Origin: Clostridium sp. E02
GTDB taxonomy: Bacteria; Bacillota; Clostridia; Lachnospirales; Lachnospiraceae
DNA: 64,000 bases
NCBI RefSeq assembly: GCF_003833015.1
Contig: NZ_RJLQ01000010.1
Location: 1 to 64,000 of the forward strand
Direction of reading: 5' to 3'
A model generated the notes under the pieces. It saw only the letters and a list, made by a program, of their open reading frames with translations, did no database searches and was not told the origin of the DNA. Positions 46,784 through 55,900 of the stretch are shown here, in pieces (position 1 is the first letter of the stretch; the number at the start of each line of letters is the position of its first letter). Both the position numbers and the translations under genes were made by a program.

Positions 46784-48664
46784 TTAGTTCACATTTTTAA
46801 GATGATAAAGCGCTGCAACTCCATATCCATCGGTACAATCTGTCGGTGGTATGTTCTTTCCATCTTCTAATTGCGGAAACCCAGTCCAAACACTCTCATT
46901 AACTGCATGAAACAGCATAGGTCTGTACATTAGGGAAAAGGAAGGAACTTCCTCCAAATAGATCTTACTCAATTGCGTATAGTAATCTTTTAATATATCC
47001 TTATCTGTCTCAAGAGGAATCTTGTTGAGTATATCATTCACCTGGGGATTTACATACCCTCCAAAGTTTCCACTCCAGTTCACTTTAAGATTGGCATAGT
47101 CAGTTGACAGAAAAGCCATAGCCCTTCCCCATGGATTTGCTACTGAAGCAGCCGGTGGATTCCACATACAAATATCGAATTTTCTCGTTGTCATATCATC
47201 ATAGAATGTATTGGCATCCGGAAAATAAGTTTCAAGCTCTATTCCAATTTGTTTTCCAGCTGCAGCAACAATTTCAAGAGATGCATTCCAATCGGTCCAT
47301 CCATCTGGACATTCTGCCTTAAAAGAAAGATTCTTTCCGTCGATTTCCCGGATGCCGTCCCCATCGGTATCTACAATTCCTGCTTTATCTAACAACGCAT
47401 TGGCTCCTGCAATGTCGTTTCCCGTAAATTGAACGTCTTTTAATTCTTCTTGGTTTACCAACGTCTGTTCTCCAACGGTTGGATTCATAATGGAACGAGG
47501 GACATCTTTAAAGCTTGGAGACTGATTGGACATAGCAGAAGCAATAATCTGGTCGTAATCCACAGCCATTGCTATGGCTTTCCGGACTTCTTTTCGATCT
47601 AGGCCCTTCACCTCAACGTTAAAATATGCCGTGGGCATTGTTGCACAAACACCATAGGGAGCTTCATCAACATAGGTTGAGATCGGGAGCCCATCTTCTT
47701 CCCATAGTTTTTGTACATTGGTAATAAACTGTTGTGATACATCTACTTCTCCGGTCTTAAATCCCGTATCCCCTGCTGCGTTATTTTCATAAATAACATG
47801 AGTAATGTACTTGGGTGCAGGTAAACTACCCCACAATGCAGTCCCCCAATATTTTTCATACCGAACCAAAACCACCTTCTGGTCATCATTATAATAGGAG
47901 GTATAAGGACCGGAAGAAACAAAATCTTCCATTCTATCTTGTTTGATTTTATCCCCATCGTTCCCATTTCGTTCTTCCACTTTTTTAAGATACGCTTCTT
48001 GCAATACATAAATTTTTGGAATGTACTCCATTACCTTAAGGGGATTTACTGGAAGTCCTTTTTTGTCCAGTTTTGAATGAAATACAACGGTATGATCATC
48101 CACTGCCTCGACGGAATCAATATAATTTGCATAATCACTTCCTTGGGCAGACGCATATTTTTTGTGACATGCGAAGGTATAGGCCACATCATCTGCTGTC
48201 ACGGCCGTCTCATCATTCCATTTGGCATCTGGATTTATGGTTATGGTAAGATTTGTCTGATCCTGATTCCATTCGTAATTATTTCCCAACAATCCATAGA
48301 TTTTACCGTCCAGCATGTTGTACATAAACAGAGTTTCATAAACTAGTTCTCTTGAATTGTCATTCTGAGAAACAGCCATAGCATTGTTGGAATTGGAACT
48401 TAGCGGATTCCAGTCGTTGATCGTTCCCCACTGCTGTCCATTAAAATAGAGAGTCTCATTTCTGGGGGTGGAGCCTGATTGGCCATCCGTTTTCTCTGTA
48501 TTATTCTCAGTAACTGATTCCTTGGTAGTCTCTTCGACTGCCTCCGTGTTTTTTTCCACATTCTTATTAGGTTCTGGTTCTGCTTTCTGGCACCCCCAAA
48601 GCATGGAGAGTATTACGGTTCCAACTGTAAGAAACGTAATCATTTTGTTGTGTCTCTTTCTCAT
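46784..48664 (-). CDS. oppA: Solute-binding lipoprotein of an Opp-type importer (SBP family 5)
   Basis: The 626-residue lipoprotein has a signal peptide ending in the lipobox LWGC (Cys25), a disordered Glu/Thr-rich linker to about residue 70, and the family-5 binding fold with INPDAKWNDETAVTADDVAYT. It should catch the solute outside the cell and pass it to OppB/OppC. Family-5 proteins bind peptides, but also oligosaccharides such as cello- and manno-oligomers. The GH2 and GH3 genes in the operon favour a sugar. AGGAGG precedes the ATG by 7 bases. Confidence 0.9.
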   Translation of the reverse strand: MRKRHNKMITFLTVGTVILSMLWGCQKAEPEPNKNVEKNTEAVEETTKESVTENNTEKTDGQSGSTPRNETLYFNGQQWGTINDWNPLSSNSNNAMAVSQNDNSRELVYETLFMYNMLDGKIYGLLGNNYEWNQDQTNLTITINPDAKWNDETAVTADDVAYTFACHKKYASAQGSDYANYIDSVEAVDDHTVVFHSKLDKKGLPVNPLKVMEYIPKIYVLQEAYLKKVEERNGNDGDKIKQDRMEDFVSSGPYTSYYNDDQKVVLVRYEKYWGTALWGSLPAPKYITHVIYENNAAGDTGFKTGEVDVSQQFITNVQKLWEEDGLPISTYVDEAPYGVCATMPTAYFNVEVKGLDRKEVRKAIAMAVDYDQIIASAMSNQSPSFKDVPRSIMNPTVGEQTLVNQEELKDVQFTGNDIAGANALLDKAGIVDTDGDGIREIDGKNLSFKAECPDGWTDWNASLEIVAAAGKQIGIELETYFPDANTFYDDMTTRKFDICMWNPPAASVANPWGRAMAFLSTDYANLKVNWSGNFGGYVNPQVNDILNKIPLETDKDILKDYYTQLSKIYLEEVPSFSLMYRPMLFHAVNESVWTGFPQLEDGKNIPPTDCTDGYGVAALYHLKNVN

Positions 48665-48770
48665 CTTTCTACCTCCTAAGAGAGCTGCCGATATACCTTT
48701 TTACTGGCTATCAGTCATTCCTGTGCAACCTCCTTACATGTTTATGCACATTGCATAGATTTCTGAACAC
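48665..48770. other. oppA leader region
   Basis: This stretch between the lgt-spo0E terminator and oppA should hold the operon promoter. No clear sigma-A promoter is seen. A tiny frame (MTDSQ) after AAGGAGG is visible on the minus strand but is too short to call a leader peptide. No regulator gene lies nearby. Confidence 0.35.
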
Positions 48771-48824
48771 AAAAACAAAATAAGCAGGCTTTTTGCATAA
48801 CATAATTATGCTCAAATGCCTGCT
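48771..48824 (-). terminator. Terminator of the lgt-spo0E-like operon
   Basis: AGCAGGC and GCCTGCT form a 7-bp stem with inner GCATAA/TTATGC pairing, followed by TTATTTTGTTTTT on the minus strand. Confidence 0.75.
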
Positions 48825-48913
48825 CATACGATTTCATCTGTATTGGATTATTCTCCTCATTATGATACAAAAAAACAGAAGATGTTTTCATATCTCCTGC
48901 TTTCTTTTTCCAA

Positions 48914-49066
48914 TTAATATCCTGCTTCAATATATTGTTCAATTAATTTATCCAGTTCGGTGCTTCTAAGATAAATCACATCTCCATCGTCATGATCAAT
49001 GCTTTTATTTAATCTTTCCCTTGCTTCTTCAATATTTTGTATTAACTCTTCTTTTGATTTTATCAT
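48914..49066 (-). CDS. Spo0E-like sporulation regulatory protein
   Basis: The 50-residue all-helical protein has a first helix (EELIQNIEEARERLN), a short acidic turn and the second helix with STELDKLIEQY, which matches the SQELD-x-LI motif of Spo0E-type aspartyl phosphatases. Those proteins remove phosphate from Spo0A to delay sporulation. AGGAGA lies 8 bases before the ATG, inside the end of lgt, and its ATG follows the lgt stop by one base. It is too short for many gene finders. The Ser of the motif is followed by Thr rather than Gln, a common variant. Confidence 0.78.
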   Translation of the reverse strand: MIKSKEELIQNIEEARERLNKSIDHDDGDVIYLRSTELDKLIEQYIEAGY

Positions 49067-49067
49067 A

Positions 49068-49946
49068 TCATACTTCTCCTTTGCTCTTTATTCGTATCTG
49101 TTTGTGTTTCCAGAAGAGCACAAGAGTAGATACCACTACCAATATCAAAGACAGTGCCTGAGACACCGGTATGCCAGTACCAAAAAATATTAACTGGTCT
49201 GTACGCATTCCTTCTATCCATACTCGTCCCAAACCATAGCCAAGCAGGTAGATAAGAAGTATTTCCCCATCGAATCGTTTGTGCTTCCGATACCATAACA
49301 TAAACACCAGAACACAAAGATTCCATACAGATTCATAAAGGAAAGTCGGATGAACCTGTATATATTCAATCCCATCCTTTACAATCAAATGGTTTAAAAG
49401 CTCCTTTGATATCATATTCTCGTTAACCAGCGCCCTTCTGATTCTCATAGCAAACAAGCCGTCGGTGTATCCGCCAAACGCTTCGCAATTAAAGAAGTTT
49501 CCCCATCTTCCTATTATTTGCCCGGTTATCAGTCCAAGGCAGCCGGTATCTGCCAAAGAAAAGAAGGAAAGTTTCTTTACCCTGGTATAAACCGTAAGAG
49601 TGATAATGGCTCCTATAACACCTCCATAGATCGCCAGTCCACCCGCCCTTGTATTAAATATCTGTAGCAGGTTATCTTTATAGTTGTCCCAATCAAATAT
49701 TACATAATAGATTCTTGCGCCTATAATTGATGTAACGATTGCATAAAGAGCGAAATCCAGATAAATATCCGGATCCTGTCCTCTCCTTTTTGCGTCGCGT
49801 GCTGCAACCCATAAACCTGCCAGGATACCAATCCCTATGATAATCCCGTAAAATGCAATGCGGAACCCAAATATCGAGATATTGTTATGCAGATGATCAA
49901 TGGTAATACCCAAATGCACAAAACTAATATCTGCCGTATTTGCCAT
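49068..49946 (-). CDS. lgt: Prolipoprotein diacylglyceryl transferase
   Basis: The 292-residue enzyme with about seven membrane spans transfers diacylglycerol to the lipobox Cys of prelipoproteins such as OppA. The signature GRWGNFFNCEAFG lies near residue 146, with ARIYYVIFDW and HPTFLYES also typical. AAAGGAGA precedes the ATG of its downstream partner, the Spo0E-like gene. It diverges from ychF across about 215 bases in which I see no clear operator. Confidence 0.95.
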   Translation of the reverse strand: MANTADISFVHLGITIDHLHNNISIFGFRIAFYGIIIGIGILAGLWVAARDAKRRGQDPDIYLDFALYAIVTSIIGARIYYVIFDWDNYKDNLLQIFNTRAGGLAIYGGVIGAIITLTVYTRVKKLSFFSLADTGCLGLITGQIIGRWGNFFNCEAFGGYTDGLFAMRIRRALVNENMISKELLNHLIVKDGIEYIQVHPTFLYESVWNLCVLVFMLWYRKHKRFDGEILLIYLLGYGLGRVWIEGMRTDQLIFFGTGIPVSQALSLILVVVSTLVLFWKHKQIRIKSKGEV

Positions 49947-50161
49947 TCGTCTTCTCCTTTCGATGTTTTCTTTATTTTACCCCGTGAAAACACAAAAATC
50001 AAACAGATTCGCCCGACATATTCAACTAATATTCGACAGCAGTATCAATTCTTGCGTTTTTCGCTTTTAATTTTGCGGATAATATGATATTCTATATTAG
50101 TTACAGACAAAAATCAACCATGAATATGAACAATATTATTCAATATAGGAAGGTAATAACT

Positions 50162-51259
50162 ATGAAATTAGGTATTGTCGGATTACCAAACGTAGGTAAG
50201 AGCACTCTTTTTAATTCTCTGACAAAGGCTGGAGCAGAATCTGCAAACTATCCTTTTTGTACCATTGATCCAAATATTGGTGTAGTTCCAGTTCCAGATG
50301 CACGTCTATCACAACTTGCTGAATTGTATCATTCCGCCAAGATCGTACCGGCAGTGATTGAATTTGTAGATATCGCAGGGCTAGTAAAAGGTGCCTCCAA
50401 AGGCGAAGGCCTTGGAAATCAGTTTCTTTCCAATATCAGAGAAGTGGATTCCATCGTACATGTCGTACGTTGTTTTGAAGACCCCAATGTGATTCACGTT
50501 GATGGAAGCGTTGATCCTTTGCGTGACATTGAAACCATAAATTTAGAGCTGATCTTTTCCGATATCGAGATTTTGGATCGTCGTATCTCCAAGACCTCAA
50601 AGGGAAGTATGAACGATAAGACACTGGCAAAAGAACTGGAAACCTTAAAGAAGCTCAAAGCTCATCTTGAAGATGGAAAACTGGCTAAAAGCATGGAAGT
50701 CGATGATGCAGATGAGCAGGAATTCATCTCTACTTTGAATCTTCTTACTTATAAACCTGTAATCTTCGCAGCCAATGTATGTGAGGATGATTTAGCGAAC
50801 GACGGGATTGATAATGAATCCGTAAAAAAGGTTCGGGAATTTGCAAAGGAGAACAACAGCGAAGTCTTTGTTATCTGCGCTCAGATTGAGCAAGAGATTG
50901 CAGAGTTGGAAGAAGACGAGAAAAAGATGTTCTTAGAGGATTTGGGTCTTACCGAATCTGGACTGGAAAAATTGATTGCTGCCAGTTACCAGCTTCTGGG
51001 TCTGATCAGTTATCTGACCGCAGGTCCTACTGAGACAAGGGCATGGACCATTACAAAAGGCACCAAGGCACCTCAGGCAGCTGGTAAGATTCATACAGAC
51101 TTTGAACGTGGATTTATCCGGGCTGAAGTTGTTTTTTACAAAGATCTTCTGGACTGTAAAACTTACACCGCTGCCAAAGAAAAAGGGCTGGTGGGACTGG
51201 AAGGCAAAGAGTACATTGTAAAAGACGGAGACGTGATCTTGTTCCGGTTTAATGTATAA
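50162..51259 (+). CDS. ychF: Redox-regulated ATPase YchF (OLA1 family)
   Basis: The 365-residue translation-associated P-loop protein has Walker A GLPNVGKST at residues 7-15, switch motif DIAGLVKGASKGEG, an altered G4 (NVCEDD in place of NKxD, which makes it prefer ATP), and a C-terminal TGS domain. AGGAAGGT sits before ATG 50162; the longer frame to 50084 has none. It is the only large plus-strand gene between 5 kb and the right end. A likely -10 lies near 50090, but no good -35 pairs with it. Confidence 0.95.
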   Translation: MKLGIVGLPNVGKSTLFNSLTKAGAESANYPFCTIDPNIGVVPVPDARLSQLAELYHSAKIVPAVIEFVDIAGLVKGASKGEGLGNQFLSNIREVDSIVHVVRCFEDPNVIHVDGSVDPLRDIETINLELIFSDIEILDRRISKTSKGSMNDKTLAKELETLKKLKAHLEDGKLAKSMEVDDADEQEFISTLNLLTYKPVIFAANVCEDDLANDGIDNESVKKVREFAKENNSEVFVICAQIEQEIAELEEDEKKMFLEDLGLTESGLEKLIAASYQLLGLISYLTAGPTETRAWTITKGTKAPQAAGKIHTDFERGFIRAEVVFYKDLLDCKTYTAAKEKGLVGLEGKEYIVKDGDVILFRFNV

Positions 51260-51290
51260 GATAATATTCTCAACTGGCTCTTGACCGGCT

Positions 51291-51321
51291 CATAAGGGAG
51301 GCGTAAACTGCCTCCCTTATG
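51291..51321 (+). terminator. Hairpin after ychF
   Basis: CATAAGGGAGGC and GCCTCCCTTATG form a perfect 12-bp stem with a 7-base loop. There is no strong T run after it, so termination may need the second hairpin downstream. Confidence 0.6.
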
Positions 51322-51341
51322 GACGGTTGTCGCCGTATGCC

Positions 51342-51401
51342 AATAAAGGAAGAAGCCTGGAAATGTGAGTGAACTCTCATTTCCAGGCTTCTTCCTTTAT
51401 T
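51342..51401. terminator. Long inverted repeat between ychF and gltD (bidirectional terminator)
   Basis: Arms of 24 identical bases (51342-51365 and 51378-51401), starting AATAAAGGAAGAAGCC, enclose a 12-base loop. It separates two converging genes and probably ends both transcripts, although the T runs are weak. Confidence 0.7.
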
Positions 51402-51417
51402 AGCGCACTGCTCGTAG

Positions 51418-52905
51418 CTATGCCAGGTTTGAATATCCCATTAAACTGACGTCTACTTCTTTTGCTACCTCCCGGCCTTCTCTGATCGCCCAAACAACCA
51501 AAGACTGCCCCCGGTGCATATCTCCTGCTACAAATACTTTTTCTACGTTGGTTTTGTAATTACCACTTGTTGTTTCCACGTTGCTTCTCGCATTTAACTT
51601 CACACCGAATGCATCTGCCACATAACTTTGTGCTCCTAAAAAACCAGCCGCAATTAATACCAAATCAGCAGGAACTTCTTTCTCACTTCCTGCAACCGGA
51701 ACCATATTTGTCCGTCCGGTCTTTTCATCTTTTTTCGGCACCAGGCTCATGAGTATCACTTTTATTAATTTCCCTGATTTGTCTTTGATAAACTCTTTCA
51801 CTGTGGTCTGGTAGACTCTAGGATCCTTTCCAAATACTACAATGGATTCTTCCTGACCATAATCTGTCTTTATGACTTTCGGCCATTCAGGCCAACTATT
51901 ATCTTCTGCTCTGACGGTTGGTAATTGAGGCATCATCTCCAACTGGGTAACAGAGGAACAACCATGACGTATAACAGTTCCCACACAGTCATTGCCTGTA
52001 TCCCCCCCACCAATCACGATCACGTGCTTCCCTTTTGCAGATATAAATTGATTGTCCCGCAAGTTGGAATCAAGAAGACTTTTGGTGGTGGATTTTAAAA
52101 AGTCTACAGCAAAGTAAATTCCCATCGCATCTCTTCCAGATACTTTTAAATCTCTGGGGTTGGACGCCCCACATGCCAGAATTACTCGGTCGTATTCTTT
52201 TAACAAGTCCTTTGCCTTTTGATTCTTTCCAATGTCTGCACTCGTCACAAACGTTACGCCTTCCTGTCTCATGATGTCTACCTTCCGGTCGATCACATGT
52301 TTTTCCAGTTTCATATTGGGAATCCCGTACATCAAAAGACCTCCCAAACGATCCTCCCGTTCTAATACTGTAACACTGTGTCCCCGTTTATTTAACTGAT
52401 CCGCAGCTGCCAGTCCAGCTGGACCCGAACCGATGACGGCCACTTTTTTTCCTGTGCGGATCTTTGGAGAATTCGGTCCAGCAATCCCATTGTCATAAGC
52501 ACGTTCTATAATTGCATATTCATTTTCTTTGATACTAACCGGATCTCCATTTAATCCACAGGTACAAGCAGCTTCACAGGGCGCAGGACAGACTCTTGCT
52601 GTAAATTCCGGAAAACTATTGGTCTTTTTTAACCGGTTAAATGCCTGTTCCCAAGTACCTGTATACACCAGCTCATTCCATTCTGGAATCAAGTTATTCA
52701 GCGGGCAGCCAGAAACCATACCATTTAAAATTACACCGGATTGGCAAAAAGGAACTCCACAGTCCATGCAGCGTGCACCTTGACATCTTTGTTCTTTTTC
52801 GGAAAGAGGTAGATGGAACTCGTTGTAATTCTTAATACGAGTCTTGGGATCTACCGTTTTTCCTGTTTCTCTGTTAAATTCTAAAAATCCTGTTGGCTTT
52901 CCCAT
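51418..52905 (-). CDS. gltD: Glutamate synthase small subunit
   Basis: The 495-residue subunit feeds electrons from NAD(P)H to the large subunit. N-terminal Cys groups CQGARCMDCGVPFCQ and CPAPCEAACT bind two [4Fe-4S] clusters; GSGPAGLAAADQL binds FAD near residue 155, and GGGDTGND binds NAD(P)H near 290. GGAGG 8 bases before ATG 52905 sets the start. It follows gltB by 16 bases and ends at a long hairpin. Confidence 0.96.
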   Translation of the reverse strand: MGKPTGFLEFNRETGKTVDPKTRIKNYNEFHLPLSEKEQRCQGARCMDCGVPFCQSGVILNGMVSGCPLNNLIPEWNELVYTGTWEQAFNRLKKTNSFPEFTARVCPAPCEAACTCGLNGDPVSIKENEYAIIERAYDNGIAGPNSPKIRTGKKVAVIGSGPAGLAAADQLNKRGHSVTVLEREDRLGGLLMYGIPNMKLEKHVIDRKVDIMRQEGVTFVTSADIGKNQKAKDLLKEYDRVILACGASNPRDLKVSGRDAMGIYFAVDFLKSTTKSLLDSNLRDNQFISAKGKHVIVIGGGDTGNDCVGTVIRHGCSSVTQLEMMPQLPTVRAEDNSWPEWPKVIKTDYGQEESIVVFGKDPRVYQTTVKEFIKDKSGKLIKVILMSLVPKKDEKTGRTNMVPVAGSEKEVPADLVLIAAGFLGAQSYVADAFGVKLNARSNVETTSGNYKTNVEKVFVAGDMHRGQSLVVWAIREGREVAKEVDVSLMGYSNLA

Positions 52906-52921
52906 ATTTATCGCCTCCTCC

Positions 52922-55900
52922 TTACTTTTTGGTGTTCGCATAGAATGCTTCAATCTGTGCCTGTTCACTACTCAACCCTTTTTCTTCCATCTGTATAATG
53001 GTGTTCAGCATACGTCTGTAATCATGAGGCATAATTTTCTTAAACTTAGGCAGATATTCGCCAAAGTTATCCAAAATTTCCTTCCCCTTTTCTGAATTGG
53101 TGTAAGCAACATGTTCTTTGATCATATCTTTTAATTCTAAAACATCATATTTATTCGTAATCTCCTCAAAGGAAACCATTTCTTTATTCAATCGCTTATA
53201 AAGATCTCTTTTTTCATCCAGCACGTAAGCAATTCCACCGCTCATACCAGCCGCAAAATTCTTACCTGTGGATCCTAGCACAACGACACGGCCTCCCGTC
53301 ATATATTCACAACCGTGATCGCCAACCCCTTCCACCACTGCTGTTGCTCCTGAGTTTCGAACACAGAATCTCTCTCCTGCAACACCACAGATAAATGCTT
53401 TTCCACTGGTGGCTCCGTAAAGGGCTACATTCCCAATTACAATGTTTTCAGATGCTTTAAACTTAACTCCCTGAGGGGGATAAACAACCAGTTTTCCTCC
53501 AGATAAACCTTTGCCAAAGTAGTCGTTGCTATCTCCCACTAATTCCAGCGTCAGACCTTTTGGAATAAAGGCTCCAAAGCTTTGCCCCCCGCTTCCATTG
53601 CAGTTTATAACAAACGTATCTTCTGGAAGTCCTTCCGGATAAAGCCTTGTGATTTCTGAACCAAAGATGCTGCCCAGCGCACGATCTGTATTAGACACAT
53701 CAATCTGAAGTCCTTTTTTCTGCCCTGATTGCAACGCCTGCTTTAATTTCTTTAAGAGGATTTTTTCATCTATTGTTTTTTCCAGCTCAAAATCGTAAAT
53801 ATGCTTTTTGTCGTACCCCGCAAGTTTTAATTCTGCATATGGATTACCAAGAATGGAAGAGAGATCCACTTTATCTGCTCGATGAAAAGAAACCTTATCT
53901 TTCTTTTTCAACAGATCCGTTCTTCCCACTAACTCATCCACCGTACGAATTCCCAGCTTCGCCATGTATTCCCTTAGTTCTTTTGCAATAAAGTACATGA
54001 AGTTAATAACGTATTCTGGTTTCCCCTTAAAACGTTTGCGCAATTCAGGATTCTGAGTTGCAATCCCCACTGGACAGGTATCTAGATTGCAGACACGCAT
54101 CATAACACAGCCAAGCGTAACAAGAGGAGCCGTTGCAAACCCAAATTCTTCTGCTCCCAGCATACAAGCAATTGCAACGTCACGGCCTGTCATCAACTTT
54201 CCATCTGTCTCTAAAATCACCTTATCCCGAAGCCCATTCATAATTAATGTCTGATGTGCTTCTGCAACACCTAGTTCCCAGGGAAGTCCTGCATTATAAA
54301 TGGAATTTCTGGGTGCTGCCCCTGTTCCGCCATCAAAAGCTGAGATTAAAATCACCTGAGCACCTGCTTTGGCAACACCAGCCGCTACGGTACCAACTCC
54401 TGCCTCAGAAACCAGTTTCACCGAAATCCTTGCTTGAGTATTGGAATTTTTAAGGTCATAAATCAGCTGTGCCAAATCCTCAATGGAATAAATGTCATGA
54501 TGAGGAGGCGGGGAGATCAACCCGACTCCAGTGGTTGAATGTCTGGTTTTCGCTACCCAAGGATACACTTTTTTCCCCGGTAGATGACCGCCTTCTCCCG
54601 GTTTCGCTCCCTGTGCCATCTTGATCTGGATTTCCTTTGCACTGACTAGATATCGGGATGTTACTCCAAATCGACCAGAAGCCACCTGTTTAATTGCAGA
54701 ACACCGGTTTTTGCCGTCGCTTCCAATGGTTAGTCGCTCTAAGCTCTCTCCGCCTTCTCCACTATTTGATTTTCCGTGAATCTGATTCATGGCAAGGGCA
54801 AGGGTTTCATGCGCCTCTCGTGAGATGGAACCATAAGACATTGCTCCAGTTTTAAATCTCTTCACAATGGAATCTTCACTTTCCACTTCATTTAGCGGAA
54901 TCTCCTTGGTTTTTGAATCATCAAAATCCAGCAGACTTCTTAGATTCACCATCTGCCCCTCATTTGTGAGTGCGTTTGAATATTCCTTAAAGGTTTCATA
55001 GTTTCCAGTTCTTGCTGCCTGTTGTAAAAGATGGATGGTTCGAGGATTATATAAGTGTTCTTCCTCTCCGGCTCTCTCCTTGTGACTGCCAACACTGTTA
55101 AGCGTTAAATCTACATCAAGTCCAAGGGGATCAAAAGCGGCTGAATGAAGGGTATCGACATCATTCGCAATATCCTCTAGATCAATCCCTTCTACTCGGC
55201 TGACTGTATCGGTAAAATACTGATTTACTACTTTTTTTGATATCCCAATGGCCTCAAAAATCTGTGCTCCTTGATAGGATTGAATCGTAGAAATTCCCAT
55301 TTTAGAGGCTATTTTTACAATCCCATGAAGAACTGCCAGGTTATAATCTTCCACCGCAGCATAATAATCTTTATCAAGCATTCCACTATCAATTAAATTG
55401 TGAATGGACTCCTGAGCAAGATAGGGATTGATGGCACAAGCTCCATACCCTAATAAAGTTGCAAAATGATGAACCTCTCTTGGCTCCCCACTCTCTAGAA
55501 TTAATGCAACCGAAGTTCGTTTCTTCGTTTTTACCAAATGCTGCTGAAGGGCAGAAACTGCAAGCAATGAAGGGATTGGCACATGGTTTTCATCAATATC
55601 ACGATCCGACAAAATAATAATATTTGCTCCATCCCGGTGGGCTCGGTCTGCCTCTAGAAATAACCTGTCAATGGCTTTTTCAAGAGAAGTATTTTTATAA
55701 TACGTAATGGGGATTACTTCTACTTTAAATCCCGATTTGTTCATATGTTTGATCTTCAAAAGATCCGTTGAGGTAAGAATCGGATTGGTAACCTTTAAAA
55801 TCTTGCAATTTTCGGCTTTTTCCTGCAGTATATTCCCTTCTTCTCCCACATAAACAGTGGTTGAAGTCACGATCTCTTCCCGTATGGAATCAATGGGAGG

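Noticed and set aside
48742-48891. 49-residue minus-strand frame (MKTSSVFLYH...) after the Spo0E-like gene
   Set aside because: It runs through the operon terminator hairpin, its binding site is only 2 bases from the ATG, and the sequence is not protein-like at its end.
50084-50161. N-terminal extension of YchF
   Set aside because: The conserved family start MKLGIVG is at 50162 with a good binding site; the extension has none.
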